Positions 29,300 to 39,579 are shown, counted from the stretch's first letter. The stretch is DNA of 64,000 nt from Isochrysis galbana (GCA_018136815.1 CM030935.1:845382-909381), one strand, 5' to 3'. Numbers and translations: made by a program. Notes: a model not told the origin generated them from the sequence alone.

Positions 29300-30228
29300 A
29301 TGGCCCAGCTCGCTCGGCCCCCTCGACCCTCGCTCTCGCCCACCCTTCCCCTCTTCTTTCTTCCCTCCCCTCTCCTTTCCTCTTGACCCTCTCGTCTCCC
29401 CCCCCTCTCTCTCCCTCTCTCCCTCCTCTCTCTCCTAGCTGTTTTGTACCACTACTCCTACCGTGGTTAGTTTCTCCCTTGACACATACTCTAGAGCTTT
29501 AGAGTACTCTAGAGTAGTAGCACTCGTAGTTGACCTAGACGGCTCTCGTCCATATCGCTCTCTTTCGCTCTCTTGCTCTCTCTTCTCCCTCGCACTCATT
29601 TTCTCCTCGCCAACGCACTCTTCTCCGACGAATCTGGCTCAGACTTTTTTTATTTTTATTCTGGGCTCTTTTTTGACCAACAGACAGACTGAACGGCTCC
29701 GTCCGCTGCTCGCCGCCCTGGCTTCACGTTCACTCTTTACAAGTAGGTGGTATAAAAATACGCGCGTTCACTTATTTAGAGGGGTTTTAGTGAATAGTTG
29801 ACAGGTGTTCATTGTCGCGCGCCGTGAGTTGGGTGTGTTCGCGGCGAAACGCGGGGTGGTTTTCGTTTAGTTGAGCGCCGCGTTCACGCGGCGCGAGCGC
29901 GAGGAAAATTTGCAGGGTTTTGACCGGGAAACTTGGGGGTGAGGCAGCTGCGGGGGGAGGGGGGACTAAGGCGTGGAACAAGTTACCCAGCTAATGTTGT
30001 ATTCCTGCCCATCTGAAGGCTGTAGGCATGAATATTCGTGTAAGGTACGCGCTCATAATTACAATTGAACAGTTCCCCGTGTTGCCACTGACGCACAAGA
30101 CACACAGATTCGGATTCCCCATGGTCTCAAGTCCAGGTTTGCAGATTTTGGTCTCGAAATTTGCGATTCGAATTTTGTTTTTGACATTACTATAATTGTT
30201 ATTGGCTCGTTTAAGGTAATAAACCGGC
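29300..30228. other. CT-rich and unique sequence, no gene seen
   Basis: The CT-rich tract at 29340-29440 and 29560-29600 is probably the promoter side of the minus-strand gene ending at 29295. The rest up to the retroelement has no supported ORF. Confidence 0.35.
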
Positions 30229-30690
30229 ATGACTTCGACTTCTCGTTCTGCAGTCGCTCTGCGAGACTCTCTCTCTCTCTCTCTCCGTCCGCCTCTTCTC
30301 GGCCGACGGCAGGAAGATTCGTCCAAAACATTCTCCAGTCCCAAGATATCTCGTGGGGGGTCTCTTCGTGCACGAGCGAGCGGCTCTACGGTGGTATTAC
30401 CTCGGCACCTCACGGAGGCAGCCCAAGAGCTTCGCCGGCCTCGCAACGGCACCCTAGCCTCGCCTGCCGCCGCGCTACCCAAGCACTTCGATGAGCTTTG
30501 CGCTGAGCTCACGAAGATGAATCAACGAGTCCAAGACGGGCTGACGTCTGGCTGTCACGCACCACGCGTTCTCGTCGTTGGCGAGACGAGCGGCGTCGTC
30601 TCCTCCATGTTCCTACTCGCCGGAGCTGATGTAGCTACGTGCGATTTGTATCCTTCCGAGATCGATTACGTGCCCCACTTCCAAGGCGAT
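30229..30690 (+). pseudogene. Methyltransferase-like segment, cut off
   Basis: The C-terminal half of this frame reads RVLVVGETSGVVSSMFLLAG, then ADVATCDLYPSEIDYVPHFQ and GD. This matches the start of the Rossmann-like SAM-dependent methyltransferase family common in phages (G-x-SG-x-V then CDL-P and H-QGD). The frame then runs into sequence that is the reverse complement of an integrase and stops at 30717. The catalytic half is missing. It may be an accessory domain of the retroelement polyprotein or a captured gene. Confidence 0.5.
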
Positions 30691-31310
30691 AGGATGTGCG
30701 ACATGATGTCGCAATAAACCACATCGAAGGGATATGCGCCAACCGTGGTGCCGGAAGGAGACGCCAGCGGTTTCGGTAGAGGTTTACCCAGGGTGCACTC
30801 ATGGCATTCCCGCACGTGGCGTAAGGGAGCATCCCCACCGAAGTGCGAGGTGGGGCAGCCGAGTGAGGCGCTGACGGACGCGCAGTCGACGGAGGAGGCG
30901 GTTTCGGCGCCGGAGGGTCCGCCGCCTCTTCTGCGGACGTCGGGGTGGTGGAAGCCCGCAAGGCCCTGACATGGGTGTTGAGGCCCGCTGTAATCTCGAG
31001 GAGAGCAGTGTGCTCTCGGTCGCGCTTCTCGTCGCGAAGTTGTTGAGCTTCGATCGCGGACTGCATGTGAGCGAGGCGGTCGGCCAAGAGGTCGGCGACG
31101 GAGGGAGCCTCGCTTACGTGTTCCCACGCGCTGTATTCAAGCGGGTGGACATGGGAGTCGAGCCCCGGGTAGCCCGAGGTCTCGAGGGAGGTGAGCTCGG
31201 CTCGCTCGCGGAGTGAATCGACGAGCAGCGGCTCGTCTGACGGAGCGGCGGATGGCGCCGCCGTGTTGGAAGGGTCTTGCGGAGGCTCGGGGGACTGATT
31301 TGTCGAGTAC
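30690..31310 (-). pseudogene. Inverted gag fragment joined to integrase N-terminus
   Basis: On the minus strand a gag-like frame runs from about 31310 (LVDSLRERAELTSLETSGYP) into a coiled coil, MADRLAHMQSAIEAQQLRDE. It switches frame near 30850 into an integrase zinc-binding region (HFGGDAPLRHVRECHEC) followed by the start of the DDE core, FDVVYCDIMS. Protease, RT and RNase H are absent, so this is an internal deletion derivative. Confidence 0.6.
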
Positions 31311-32070
31311 AGAGCCGTACCGACATGAGGGTGTAGGCTTCGTCGAACGCGCTCAGCAAACGCTCATTCGTTTGATGCGCGCCTCGAACGAGGGTGGCAG
31401 CCATTGGGTCGACCATTTGCCGTTCCTACTCCTCTCGTTGAGGGCTTCCTCCGGTCGTGTTACCTCCCGGTCTCCAGCGTCTTTGATCTTTGGGCGTGAG
31501 CTGCGTCTGCCCGCTCAACTCTCTGATCCGAAGTCCGTTTCGTCTACTGCTCTCGAGGCGGCGTCCGCCGACGTTCGCTCGTACGCATCCAGGCTCAATG
31601 CGAGCCTCCGCCTCTCATGGTCCAGCGCTCTCGAGGCTACCCTAGCCGCTCAGGCTGAGTCGGTCCGTGACGCTAACATCAAGTCCCAACGACCAGCTCG
31701 TTTCGAACCTGGGGATCGCGTCTGCATGCGATTACCAGGCCATGCTAACAAGTTGCAATTCATCTACTCGGGTCCCTACCGCGTCGTAGAGGCTCTGTCC
31801 GACACTAGGTACCGACTCCGTGATCTGGAGAACCGGTTAGTCAAGGAGGAGGTGCACATCTCGAACCTCCGGCCGTATCATACTTTCGTTGATGAAGAGC
31901 CGCTGGCTGACGACGAGTAAGTACATCATGTACATCGTTGAGAAGTTGCTCGATCGTCGTAGCCATGGCGAATCTACCGAGTACCTCGTGAAGTGGCGTG
32001 GCTATTCTCTCCGAGAAGCCACCTGGGAGCCTCGTTCCGAGTTGCTCCGTCGTTGTTCGTTGTTCTGACT
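31310..32070 (+). pseudogene. Ty3/gypsy integrase C-terminus and chromodomain
   Basis: It starts abruptly at GVGFVERAQQTLIRLMRASN and continues HWVDHLPFLLLSLRASSGRV and SPASLIFGRELRLPAQL. Next comes the GPY/F-type region FEPGDRVCMRLPGHANKL...YSGPYRVVEAL, then VHISNLRPYHTF, to a stop at 31918-31920. One frame over, 31928-32066 encodes a chromodomain (MYIVEKLLDRRSHGESTEYL, VKWRGYSLREATWEPRSEL). A +1 shift separates them. This order, integrase, GPY/F, chromodomain, defines chromovirus-type gypsy elements. Confidence 0.85.
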
Positions 32071-32599
32071 TGCTTGATGATTATGATCGCTCCGTCGAAG
32101 AGACTTGTCCAGAAGATGTTGAGTCCCCGGAAGCAACTTCTTCGTCGGCCAGGGATACTCCTCTTCCTCTCGTTCTCGATGCGTCGTCTTCGCGCACTCG
32201 ATCCAGGCTCCATTCTCGTTGATCCCATGTCTTGGGTGAGGGACCCGTCCCTCTAGGCTAGCCCCACGCCTCGGCTAGGGCTCCGAGTTGAAGAGCGAAT
32301 CATGGAGGTGCTGAACGCGTGCTGCCTGCGCTCTACACCCGGCGCAACACCCGAGCAAAGCTCCTGTAAAAGGGAGAAGTGGGTGTGGCAGTGCGTACGA
32401 AAGAGGCCGCCGCGTTAAGCCGCCGATTTCGTGCTCGCTTTGGATCCAAAGGGTGTTCTTGTCTCCACGTTTCGCTCGCTATGTTTCGTTGCTTCTTGTT
32501 CCGATTCTGACTTCTGGACAGCTCAGGTTCCAGGTTCCAGGTCTCTGTTTCCAGGTTCACCGCTCGACATCGGGAGACGTCTCGATCTTAGTCGGGGGG

Positions 32600-33722
32600 T
32601 GTCGCATTCATCCTAGATGATGCGATTTCCAGGCTCTTATTTCCAGGTCCTTCGCCGTGCGGCCACACGGTGAAGCTCAGGTACTTCTAGGTTGGTAGGG
32701 TTCGTCCCTAGCGATCTAGAATTCGAGTTCTCGTTTCGTTCCTTCTAGCCTGTCTGTCAGGTCTAGATTCCAGGTTTCCTCCTTTCTCCTTTCGGGTAAT
32801 CTTGACTCAAAGGAGCCAGGTCGCCTGTCGCTCGCTGCGCGCTTGTCTCAGGCTCTTGGGGTGCCTTCAGGATGCTTATTTAGCTTCTTGCAAGGCTTGT
32901 TGCTTGTTGTTTCTCGTTGAGTTCCGGTTCTTTCTTGGGACTTGCTGACTTTCGTTGTCGTCCAGGCCTGTTCTTCGTAGGTTCTGCTTGGCCTGGTTAG
33001 GGTTTCGTTGCCTTCCCGCGTTTGGCGTTCGCGTTGGCGTTCGGAACTTTCCTCTCACATTCCCTAGGTCGCTAGGTCCGCTACCCTTGGCTTGTAGGTC
33101 CTTGCTTCTTTCTTCTCGGTCAAGGTTTTTGGCGAGCGAGTCGGTTGCTCTATCCGCTCGAGATTTGAGGTTTAATTTGCCATCTCCCCTTGGAGATCGG
33201 TGTAGGTTCGCTTCCTAGGTAAGGGAATCTTTCCCCTTGATGCAAGCTACATGCAAGCCCTTGGCCCCTTTGGTGTTTCTTCCCCTTGGTTGCTATTCAG
33301 GGTCGTTGGTTAGTTAGAAGCGTCTAGAAGGTTCACGCTCAACAGCAAGATTTCCTCTGTCGTGAAGATATCTCGTTGCGATCTGTATCCAAAGCGATCG
33401 CCGTGGTCGCGCGACATGACGCTCCCCTTCGGACTCTCCGCTACGTGGGAAGTTACAACGGAGACACGCTCCGGCCGTCGCTGCGGAGTCTCTCTCTCTC
33501 TCTCGCTCTCTCTCTCCGTCTCTCGCGACGTGTTTGGGTTATCGGTGATTTGGGGTCGCGGTTGCTTGATAATTTGCTTGGTTTGGGTGAATGATTCCGG
33601 TGTGTTCGTGAGTCGGTGTATCCTGTTGTTCTCAGCTTCGTTGTCCGTCGTTGTTCGCTGCGTCGCTGCACTCTAGCAGCCTAGGCTCCCTCCCTGAGGG
33701 AAGAGTTCTTTGTAGGTCTAAC
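32600..33722 (+). repeat. Probable LTR of the gypsy element
   Basis: A purine-rich tract (GTCGGGGGG) ends at 32599. Immediately after it, TGTCGCATTCATCCTAGATG starts the presumed LTR. The right end is uncertain; TCTAACA near 33716-33722, shortly before a gag-like ATG, is a candidate. I cannot see a second LTR to compare in this window, and no clear tRNA-complementary primer site. GGTTCCAGGT-type direct repeats occur near 32523-32550. Confidence 0.45.
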
Positions 33723-33815
33723 AATCTCTTAAAACCCAACACACTAGGGCCGCTAGGAGCACCTCACCGCCCCACAGCCCTTCGTTCGCCGTTCATTCCC
33801 AGTCAAGACACCCAA

Positions 33816-34061
33816 ATGGAGATGCCCGACCCCATCCAGAATTTCATTCACCCGACTCCCGGCGGGGAGGAGGGCCAAAGCGCCGCGCTAACCGCCGGTG
33901 CCGCTCGCGACGGAGTGGCCCAGAGCCCTCCGGTAGCGCTCGGCTCGACAGGTTCGCTGGCTGCGCGAGGCTTCCCTCTCTCTCATGAGCCCTGCCTTGG
34001 GCGCCCCCTCGTTGCTCCGTCGCCGTTCACTACTCTAGCGCAAACTATAGCTCGCTGGTGA
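33816..34061 (+). pseudogene. Gag-like N-terminus after the LTR
   Basis: ATG 33816 opens MEMPDPIQNFIHPTPGGEEG followed by an Ala/Ser-rich stretch ending at 34061. It lies where gag should start behind a 5' LTR, although the pol fragment lies on the other side of the LTR. A short low-complexity ORF is the alternative. Confidence 0.35.
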
Positions 34062-34310
34062 CTGGTGACTGGTGATAGAAACCAAGAAATAGCAAGACTA
34101 TTTTACAAGTAGTAATGTAGTGAGGATGGTATGGGGCATGCCTGGGGCAGCTGGAAGGAAGAATCTTAGAATCGAAGCTTCCATCTCACCTATCGTCCGC
34201 TGTCCCTCTCTCCCTGGGCCTTCAGAATCTCGCCATCATCAGAGAGTCTCTGTTCTCGTAAAGTCAAAATCTCCTTCCCCTCTTCACGCCTCGAGCTGCT
34301 GCATCTCTGC

Positions 34311-34436
<126 letters not shown>

Positions 34437-34587
34437 TACAAATCTCGCTCCGTCCAGGTGAATAGGAGTACCACGAATCCTTTACTACTCCTACCATATG
34501 TTCAATGATCAACCTTCTTCCTCTGCGTACTGCCCCCGCACCCCCTTCCAACACCCCTGCAATACTCTCTCTCTCTCTCACTCTCTC

Positions 34588-34633
<46 letters not shown>

Positions 34634-34658
34634 TCTCTCTCTCTCTTCTCTCTCTCTC

Positions 34659-34726
<68 letters not shown>

Positions 34727-34787
34727 CTAGATACCCCATATTTTCCATTTTCTCCCCCTGAGAGCGTCGTGGGCCTGCACCCACACC

Positions 34788-35675
34788 ATGCCGACGCTGG
34801 CGCTGCTCGTCGCGGCCGCAGGGTTCACGCTGCCTCAGGGCCAGTTGCGCGCGAATGTGCGCACACCGCCGCCGCGCGCATGCACACCCTTCCGTAGCGA
34901 CGAGAGCTTTGACTACTTCCGCAAGCAGAAGGAGCTGAGCGTCGAGCTTGAGAAGCCACTTGGCGCAGTGCTCGAGGAGGTTGAGCAGGGCGGAGTCAAG
35001 GTTGGCGAGGTGGTGGAAGGCGGCTCTGCACAGGCAACTGGCGCACTGAAAGTCGGCGATCGCCTGACTGCCGTCTCGGGCCAAGACGTCTCCACCCTCA
35101 CCCTTGACACGGTGCAGTGCGCGCACTGCCGATTTTAATTGAGCAGCGAAGTTGTGCCGTACGCTTGTCCGACCCAGGATGTGTTATGATTGTCCTTTTT
35201 GTGAATCGTAGGTCATGCAAGTGTTGGCCGAAGCTTCATCGCCCGTTCTCCTGGATTTGACGCGCACAGTCATCGTACGTCAGGCTCGAAAGAAGCCTTT
35301 CCTTGACATCGTCGGTGGCAACTCCGGTGACTGTGAGAAGGGAGTCATTTTGCGCACTGCCATTCAAGGTTCGAAATCAGAGCTATACCGCGGCATGGCG
35401 AAGGTGGGCTACCCTGGCTTTCGTCATCCAAGCCTTTGATGCATTCTAATGCGTTCGTCAACAGCCCAAGTGACAAGGGCCGCCTTTGCTCTCAGGTCAC
35501 CAACTGCGGTGGTGTTGGGAATTGCCTCACTTGCCAAGTTGAGGTGCTCGAGGGGATGGAGAATCTATCACCCCGCACGGTGGCCGAGGATAAGATGCTG
35601 AAGAAGAGACCAGAGAATTATCGCCTTGCATGCCAAACTATAGTCAATGGCGATGTCAAGGTTAAGGTACCATGA
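34788..35675 (+). CDS. Plastid-type PDZ-[2Fe-2S] ferredoxin fusion, two introns
   Basis: Exons 34788-35111, 35212-35403 and 35496-35675 give 231 residues. Donors are ACACG|GTGCAG and GCGAAG|GTGGGC; acceptors are CGTAG|GTCATG and CTCAG|GTCACC; all junctions are phase 0. The start [17 protein letters not shown] is a short hydrophobic signal with a Gly-Phe site, then an Arg/Pro-rich transit stretch. A PDZ domain follows ([36 protein letters not shown]), completed across the first intron by [19 protein letters not shown] ferredoxin-like domain comes next, with Cys in [16 protein letters not shown] and LAC after the second intron. The spacing C-x5-C-x2-C differs by one from classical plant ferredoxin (C-x4-C-x2-C). 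An electron-transfer role at a membrane protein partner is inferred. Confidence 0.85.
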
Positions 35676-36380
35676 GAGCACCCGAACACTTTGTGTATCT
35701 AGTGCCCTCGATTTATTGTGCCATTGGCCTGATTTGCGTTTGCACTTTTGGAGGCTGCAGTGTGTGCTGTCGCCATCCTTAGCCATCCTTTCCCCGGAAA
35801 ACGCCACACTTGAGGCCTTGCTCCATCGCTTCGCGATATACCATACACCCCGCGTTTCTTCACGAAGCGGACTAGTATTCACACTAAACTGTAAAACTAG
35901 CTCGGTAACTCACTCTTTTTAACCACTATTTCAACTAAGTTTATACTTAGTTCGCCCATGGGGGGGCACGAGCCCCTCCCTCTCTCCACTCCTCCCCTGC
36001 CATGGGAGAGGAACCACCCACTCTCCTGGCAGGCCATGGCACGCCTGATGGCCTGCCAGGAGCACACTGCCCTCCTGACCCATCCCTCTCCCCACAGGCG
36101 CGCGCCTGATTCGCCAGCCCTGGCCTGTCGTCCTGTCGTGGCCACAGCCCATCCTTCTGACCAGCCCCTCCTCCCCCTGGGCCCCCCTGATCAGGACCCC
36201 ACAGCCAGCTCCAGTCGACCGGCAGGGCCGCGGAGCGCCAGCGAGGGAGAGGCAGGAGAATAATAGGCAGGAGAGGCAGGAGCGAGGGAGAGGCAGGAGC
36301 ACAGCCACCTGGGGACCTGAAGAGGGGCCGCAGGCGCGCGCCATGGGCCCCCGCCGCAGGACGCAGGGAAGAGAGGAGAA

Positions 36381-37800
36381 TAATAAAACATCTGAAGATT
36401 CGGGCTACTCATGCTAGCTATACGGATCCACGTACTCACGGTACTCACTAATCACTAACGACATCGCCTATACCCCAGTTTACGCAGAGTGGGGGCCCCT
36501 GAGGCCCAGGAGCGCCAGCGAGGGAGAGGCAGGGGAGGCCAAGGCCCAGCCCCAGCCTCCTCTGCCCCCTGAGCTGGCCTCCAGGAGCCTCCAGGGGCCG
36601 CCAGAGGGCAGCTGGAGGCCTGCCGCAGGCGCGCCATTGCGCGTGCCTGCAGGAGAGGGGAGAGAGAGCGCGGAGAAGGGGGTGGGCGGAGCGAGAGCTC
36701 CGCTCACCGAAAAATAGGTAAGTCCCGCACCTGTTTACAGGATAAGTCGGGGCTGAGGCCGCCGCCCACTCGGAGACACAGGAGGAAGGGGGGGAATGAT
36801 CACCGGGGGGAGGCGCGGGCCACCGGACCATATCTAAGCCCTTCACCCCTATCCCCCTAGTAGTGCACGGGGGGAGTCGCCTTATGGCGGGGGGAGAAGG
36901 GCCGGGGGAGTGGGGGTGTAGAAAGTTTTCCTACGTGAGTAGAAAGTAGAGGGTCCACGGCCGCGTGTGCGGTGAGACTATTAAAAGGTTTATTTTATTA
37001 TACCCCAGTTTACTCACTCCCTTACACTACCCCCTTCATTCTCATTCCTTTGTCTTTGGTATCGGGGGGGGGGGCCGCGTGCACTACAACGGGCCAAGTG
37101 CAGGGGGTGGACTGGGGCAGACCTGTTGGTGTGGTGTTCCTGTGGCAAAACAAGCGTAAACGCCTGTTGCTCGTGACACTTCGTGCCCCTGGGGGGTATC
37201 GGCCCCCTCTTCTCGCGTCTTTTTCAAGTGTCGCCGCGCTTTCGCGGCATTCGCATGTCGCTCGAGGCTCGAGGTGTCGGCCTGAAAACATACCGTAAAC
37301 AGGCGTGAGTATTACCTTTTTGTGTGTCAGATCGTGTCGTTTTTTTGTCGTGCTTTTTTCGTCGTTCTCTTCGTTCTCCTACGGGCGTGCGATGCCTGCG
37401 CGCGCCATGGCCCCCCTCTGAGGGGCCCCTCGGGTCCCCCTAGAGGGCCAGCCAGGGCAGCTCAGGGGGCAGAGGAGGCAGGGGCTGGGCCCCTGGCCTC
37501 TCCTGCCTCTCCATCGCTGGCTCGCTGGCCTCGCTGGCCCTGGGTGCCTTCCTGTCGGCTCAGGTGGTCTGTGGCTCAGTGGTGGAGTGGGGGTCAGTAC
37601 GAGCGAGGGCCAGTGCAGGCGAGTGCGTGCGGCGCGCGGCGCGCGCTCGGCGAGGGTCTGGGCTAGAGTGATGTCAGCTCAGCCCCTGCCAGCCAGCAGG
37701 CAGGGGCTGAGGTTGAGTGTGCAGGCCCACCCAGGGGGTGTCTGCGATGGAGGAAGGGGGGCACGGGGCCCCCAAGACCCTATCAGTTTTACTGATAGTT
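36381..37800 (-). mobile_element. Retroposon subfamily B, middle copy, with 18-bp target duplication
   Basis: It is flanked by GCAGGGAAGAGAGGAGAA at 36363-36380 and 37801-37818. On the minus strand it begins AACTATCAGTAAAACTGATA (stem CTATCAG/CTGATAG), then GGGTCTTGGGGGCC, and ends ATCTTCAGATGTTTTATTATT. It contains a later 515-bp insertion, leaving an element of about 0.89 kb that matches the copy at 1-820. Confidence 0.9.
36484..36998 (+). mobile_element. 5'-truncated retroposon, inner copy, with 15-bp target duplication
   Basis: It is flanked by TATACCCCAGTTTAC at 36469-36483 and 36999-37013. It lacks the 5' hairpin and starts in the body (GCAGAGTGGGGGCCCCTGAG). It ends GTGCGGTGAGACTATTAAAA then GGTTTATTTTAT, similar to the tail of LINE-B at about 39539-39570. 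Confidence 0.9.
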
Positions 37801-38159
37801 GCAGGGAAGAGAGGAGAAAAAGGGAAGAGGGAGGGGAGGGGGGAGCGGCAGCTCTCCCCTCCGGTGTTTAGGTGTCCTCTCGACCTATTTGGGTAAGAGA
37901 AGACGGGGGCGCCAGAGCCAGGAGGGAAGGGTCGCGGCTCGCCGCGGCCACTCGCTCGGGCGAGGAGGGATTAGCGCTCTAGGCCCCTAAACTCACGAGT
38001 GCCCCCCCCCCCTCCCCCCCCTTGCGTTGTTTTACCCGAAAGGGGTTTTCCCCCAGCGTGGCCTCGAGGAGAGGGCGTGCTGGGGTGCGCAGGGTCGGTG
38101 CGTGCACTGGGGGGAGGACAAATATCGAGGGGAGAGGGCAGTGCCCCCTCCCCCCGCTA

Positions 38160-38795
38160 CCACTTGGACACCTGGCTCCTGGCTCGTCAGGCATGGCGGG
38201 ATTCCGGGGTCGATGTTGAGTACGATTTCACGTGGGAAGTTGCCCGACAAGAAGGTTCCTTGTGCCGCGGAGACGTAGAGGTGCCAGCGGGTAGAGTGGG
38301 CTACCTTCGACACAAAGGTCAAAGGTGCCCGACTCACCTTCGAGTTTCATGCGCTCACGGTTTCCCTTCAGGAAGGTGAGTGAGGCCTTGCGACTCGACC
38401 GCTTTGACGAGCGCGCTCAAGGTGATTTTTGAGGCTTGCGCGAGGCCTTCCGCCTCGACTACGATATGGGCTGCGACATCTTGAAGCGCCTCATAGAGGG
38501 CCTTGCGCGAGAAGGTACCCTTTTTGTTGATCTTCTCGTTGATGGATTCAATGCGGACGCGGACGCGCACGGGGAGATCTTGGGCTAGGACGCGGATGGT
38601 AGTGTGGTCCCCGTATTTGGCCTGGAATTGTTGCGCGCAATCTTCATTGACCGCTATGTGCCACGGGCCCCTCGCTGAGCGGGCCCAGAAGTCTGGCTCG
38701 GGGTCTACGCCCTCGAGTTCGAGGAGTAGCTCGACGACGGCGGCATACGCCGTCGTGTCTTGGAGGATGATGTCTCCGGTTTGATCCCGAGACAA
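38160..38795 (-). pseudogene. Unrecognised transposon-associated ORF
   Basis: 146 codons on the minus strand (38795-38355) containing VVELLLELEGVDPEPDFWAR, LAQDLPVRVRVRIESINEKI and FSRKALYEALQDVAAHIVVE. After the stop, other frames continue protein-like text (GESGTFDLCVEGSPLYPLAP) down to about 38200. It lies between a retroposon and a LINE tail, so a LINE ORF1-type protein is likely, but I do not recognise the family. Confidence 0.4.
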
Positions 38796-38819
38796 AAAAC
38801 ATATTCGAAACTATAGACT

Positions 38820-39570
38820 ATAGACGCCATCACCAACTACACGCCTAGCCCCGGAAGGTCGCACGCACAACAAATCAAAGATAGACTCTTCGCGTACCCT
38901 GGCACGAGCACCCCCGACAGCCTAAAGACGCTATATATACTAGCGTGGAAGTATATACTCAGAGACTTCTACAGAGTCGAATTCGAGTCGTACGAGTTTC
39001 ATTACATACCAGCCCTAGAAGCCACACTGGTGAGGTTTACCACCTTGGTGAGAGGGCTCGCTATACCGGGCCCTCACAGCCACATGCGCACCCGCAAGGC
39101 CGCCCAAGGAAGGAAACCAAAACTTAAAAAACCGACTGAACACAGCGCCCCCGCGTTTATTGTGAACGAGAAAGGTAGACTACAACTGGGCGAGAGCTTC
39201 AGCCTCGTGGCACAGGCGCTCGACCTTGCCGAGAGGCTCGCCTAAAACAGCGAAACATTCCTGTACAATCGGAGACAAGGACACGGGATAGTCAGCAGCC
39301 AGGGCACGAGCAAAAACACGACATAGATAACGCAGCAGACCGAAAAGCATCTAGGCAGCGGCGTAGGAGGAAGGCGTGCACGCACCGCTGAGGGCAGGCG
39401 CACTCCGCCCAACCCGTGAACCCCGCAGGACCCGGGCCCCTAAGTAGAGCACGAGGGGAGTTGCCGCAAGGCGGGAAGTGAGGGAGAGGAAGGGGAATGG
39501 GCGTGGCTACGGATATGCGACCCAGCCAGTGCCACGTGCGAGGCGAGAATATTACAAGGTTTTTTTCTAT
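38820..39570 (+). mobile_element. LINE-B ORF2 C-terminus and 3' UTR
   Basis: Coding up to 39245: LFAYPGTSTPDSLKTLYILA, WKYILRDFYRVEFESYEFHY and LVRFTTLVRGLAIPG align with the end of LINE-A (LGILAWRYILTDFYNIQY). The ORF ends FSLVAQALDLAERLA. The 3' UTR contains GGGGAGTTGCCGCAAGGCGG, which recurs inverted near 56245, and ends GTGCGAGGCGAGAATATTAC then AAGGTTTTTTT. Confidence 0.75.
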
Positions 39571-39579
39571 CGTCTATCG

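Larger units (their letters stand above)
30229..34061. mobile_element. Rearranged Ty3/gypsy-type LTR retrotransposon (chromovirus-like)
   Basis: It contains, in order: a methyltransferase-like segment (+), an inverted gag and integrase piece (-), integrase C-terminus and chromodomain (+), a polypurine tract and a probable LTR, and a gag-like start after the LTR (+). The pieces are described separately. All appear to derive from one element family, but two of them are inverted relative to the rest, so the locus is a composite and not an intact copy. Confidence 0.7.
35933..38120 (+). mobile_element. Retroposon subfamily A, outer copy of a three-level nest
   Basis: It starts AACTAAGTTTATACTTAGTT (35933-35952), then CGCCCATGGGGGG; ATG 35958 opens a 101-codon Pro-rich ORF. 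The body runs to the GCCGCAGG...GCAGGGAAGAGAGGAGAA block at 36380. It is interrupted by an inverted element and resumes at 37801 with GGCAGCTCTCCCCTCCGG, AAGAGAAGACGGGGGCGCCA and CGAAAGGGGTTTTCCCCCAG, matching 55790-56065. The 3' end is not resolved, but similarity to the 55-kb copy fades near 38120. Confidence 0.8.
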
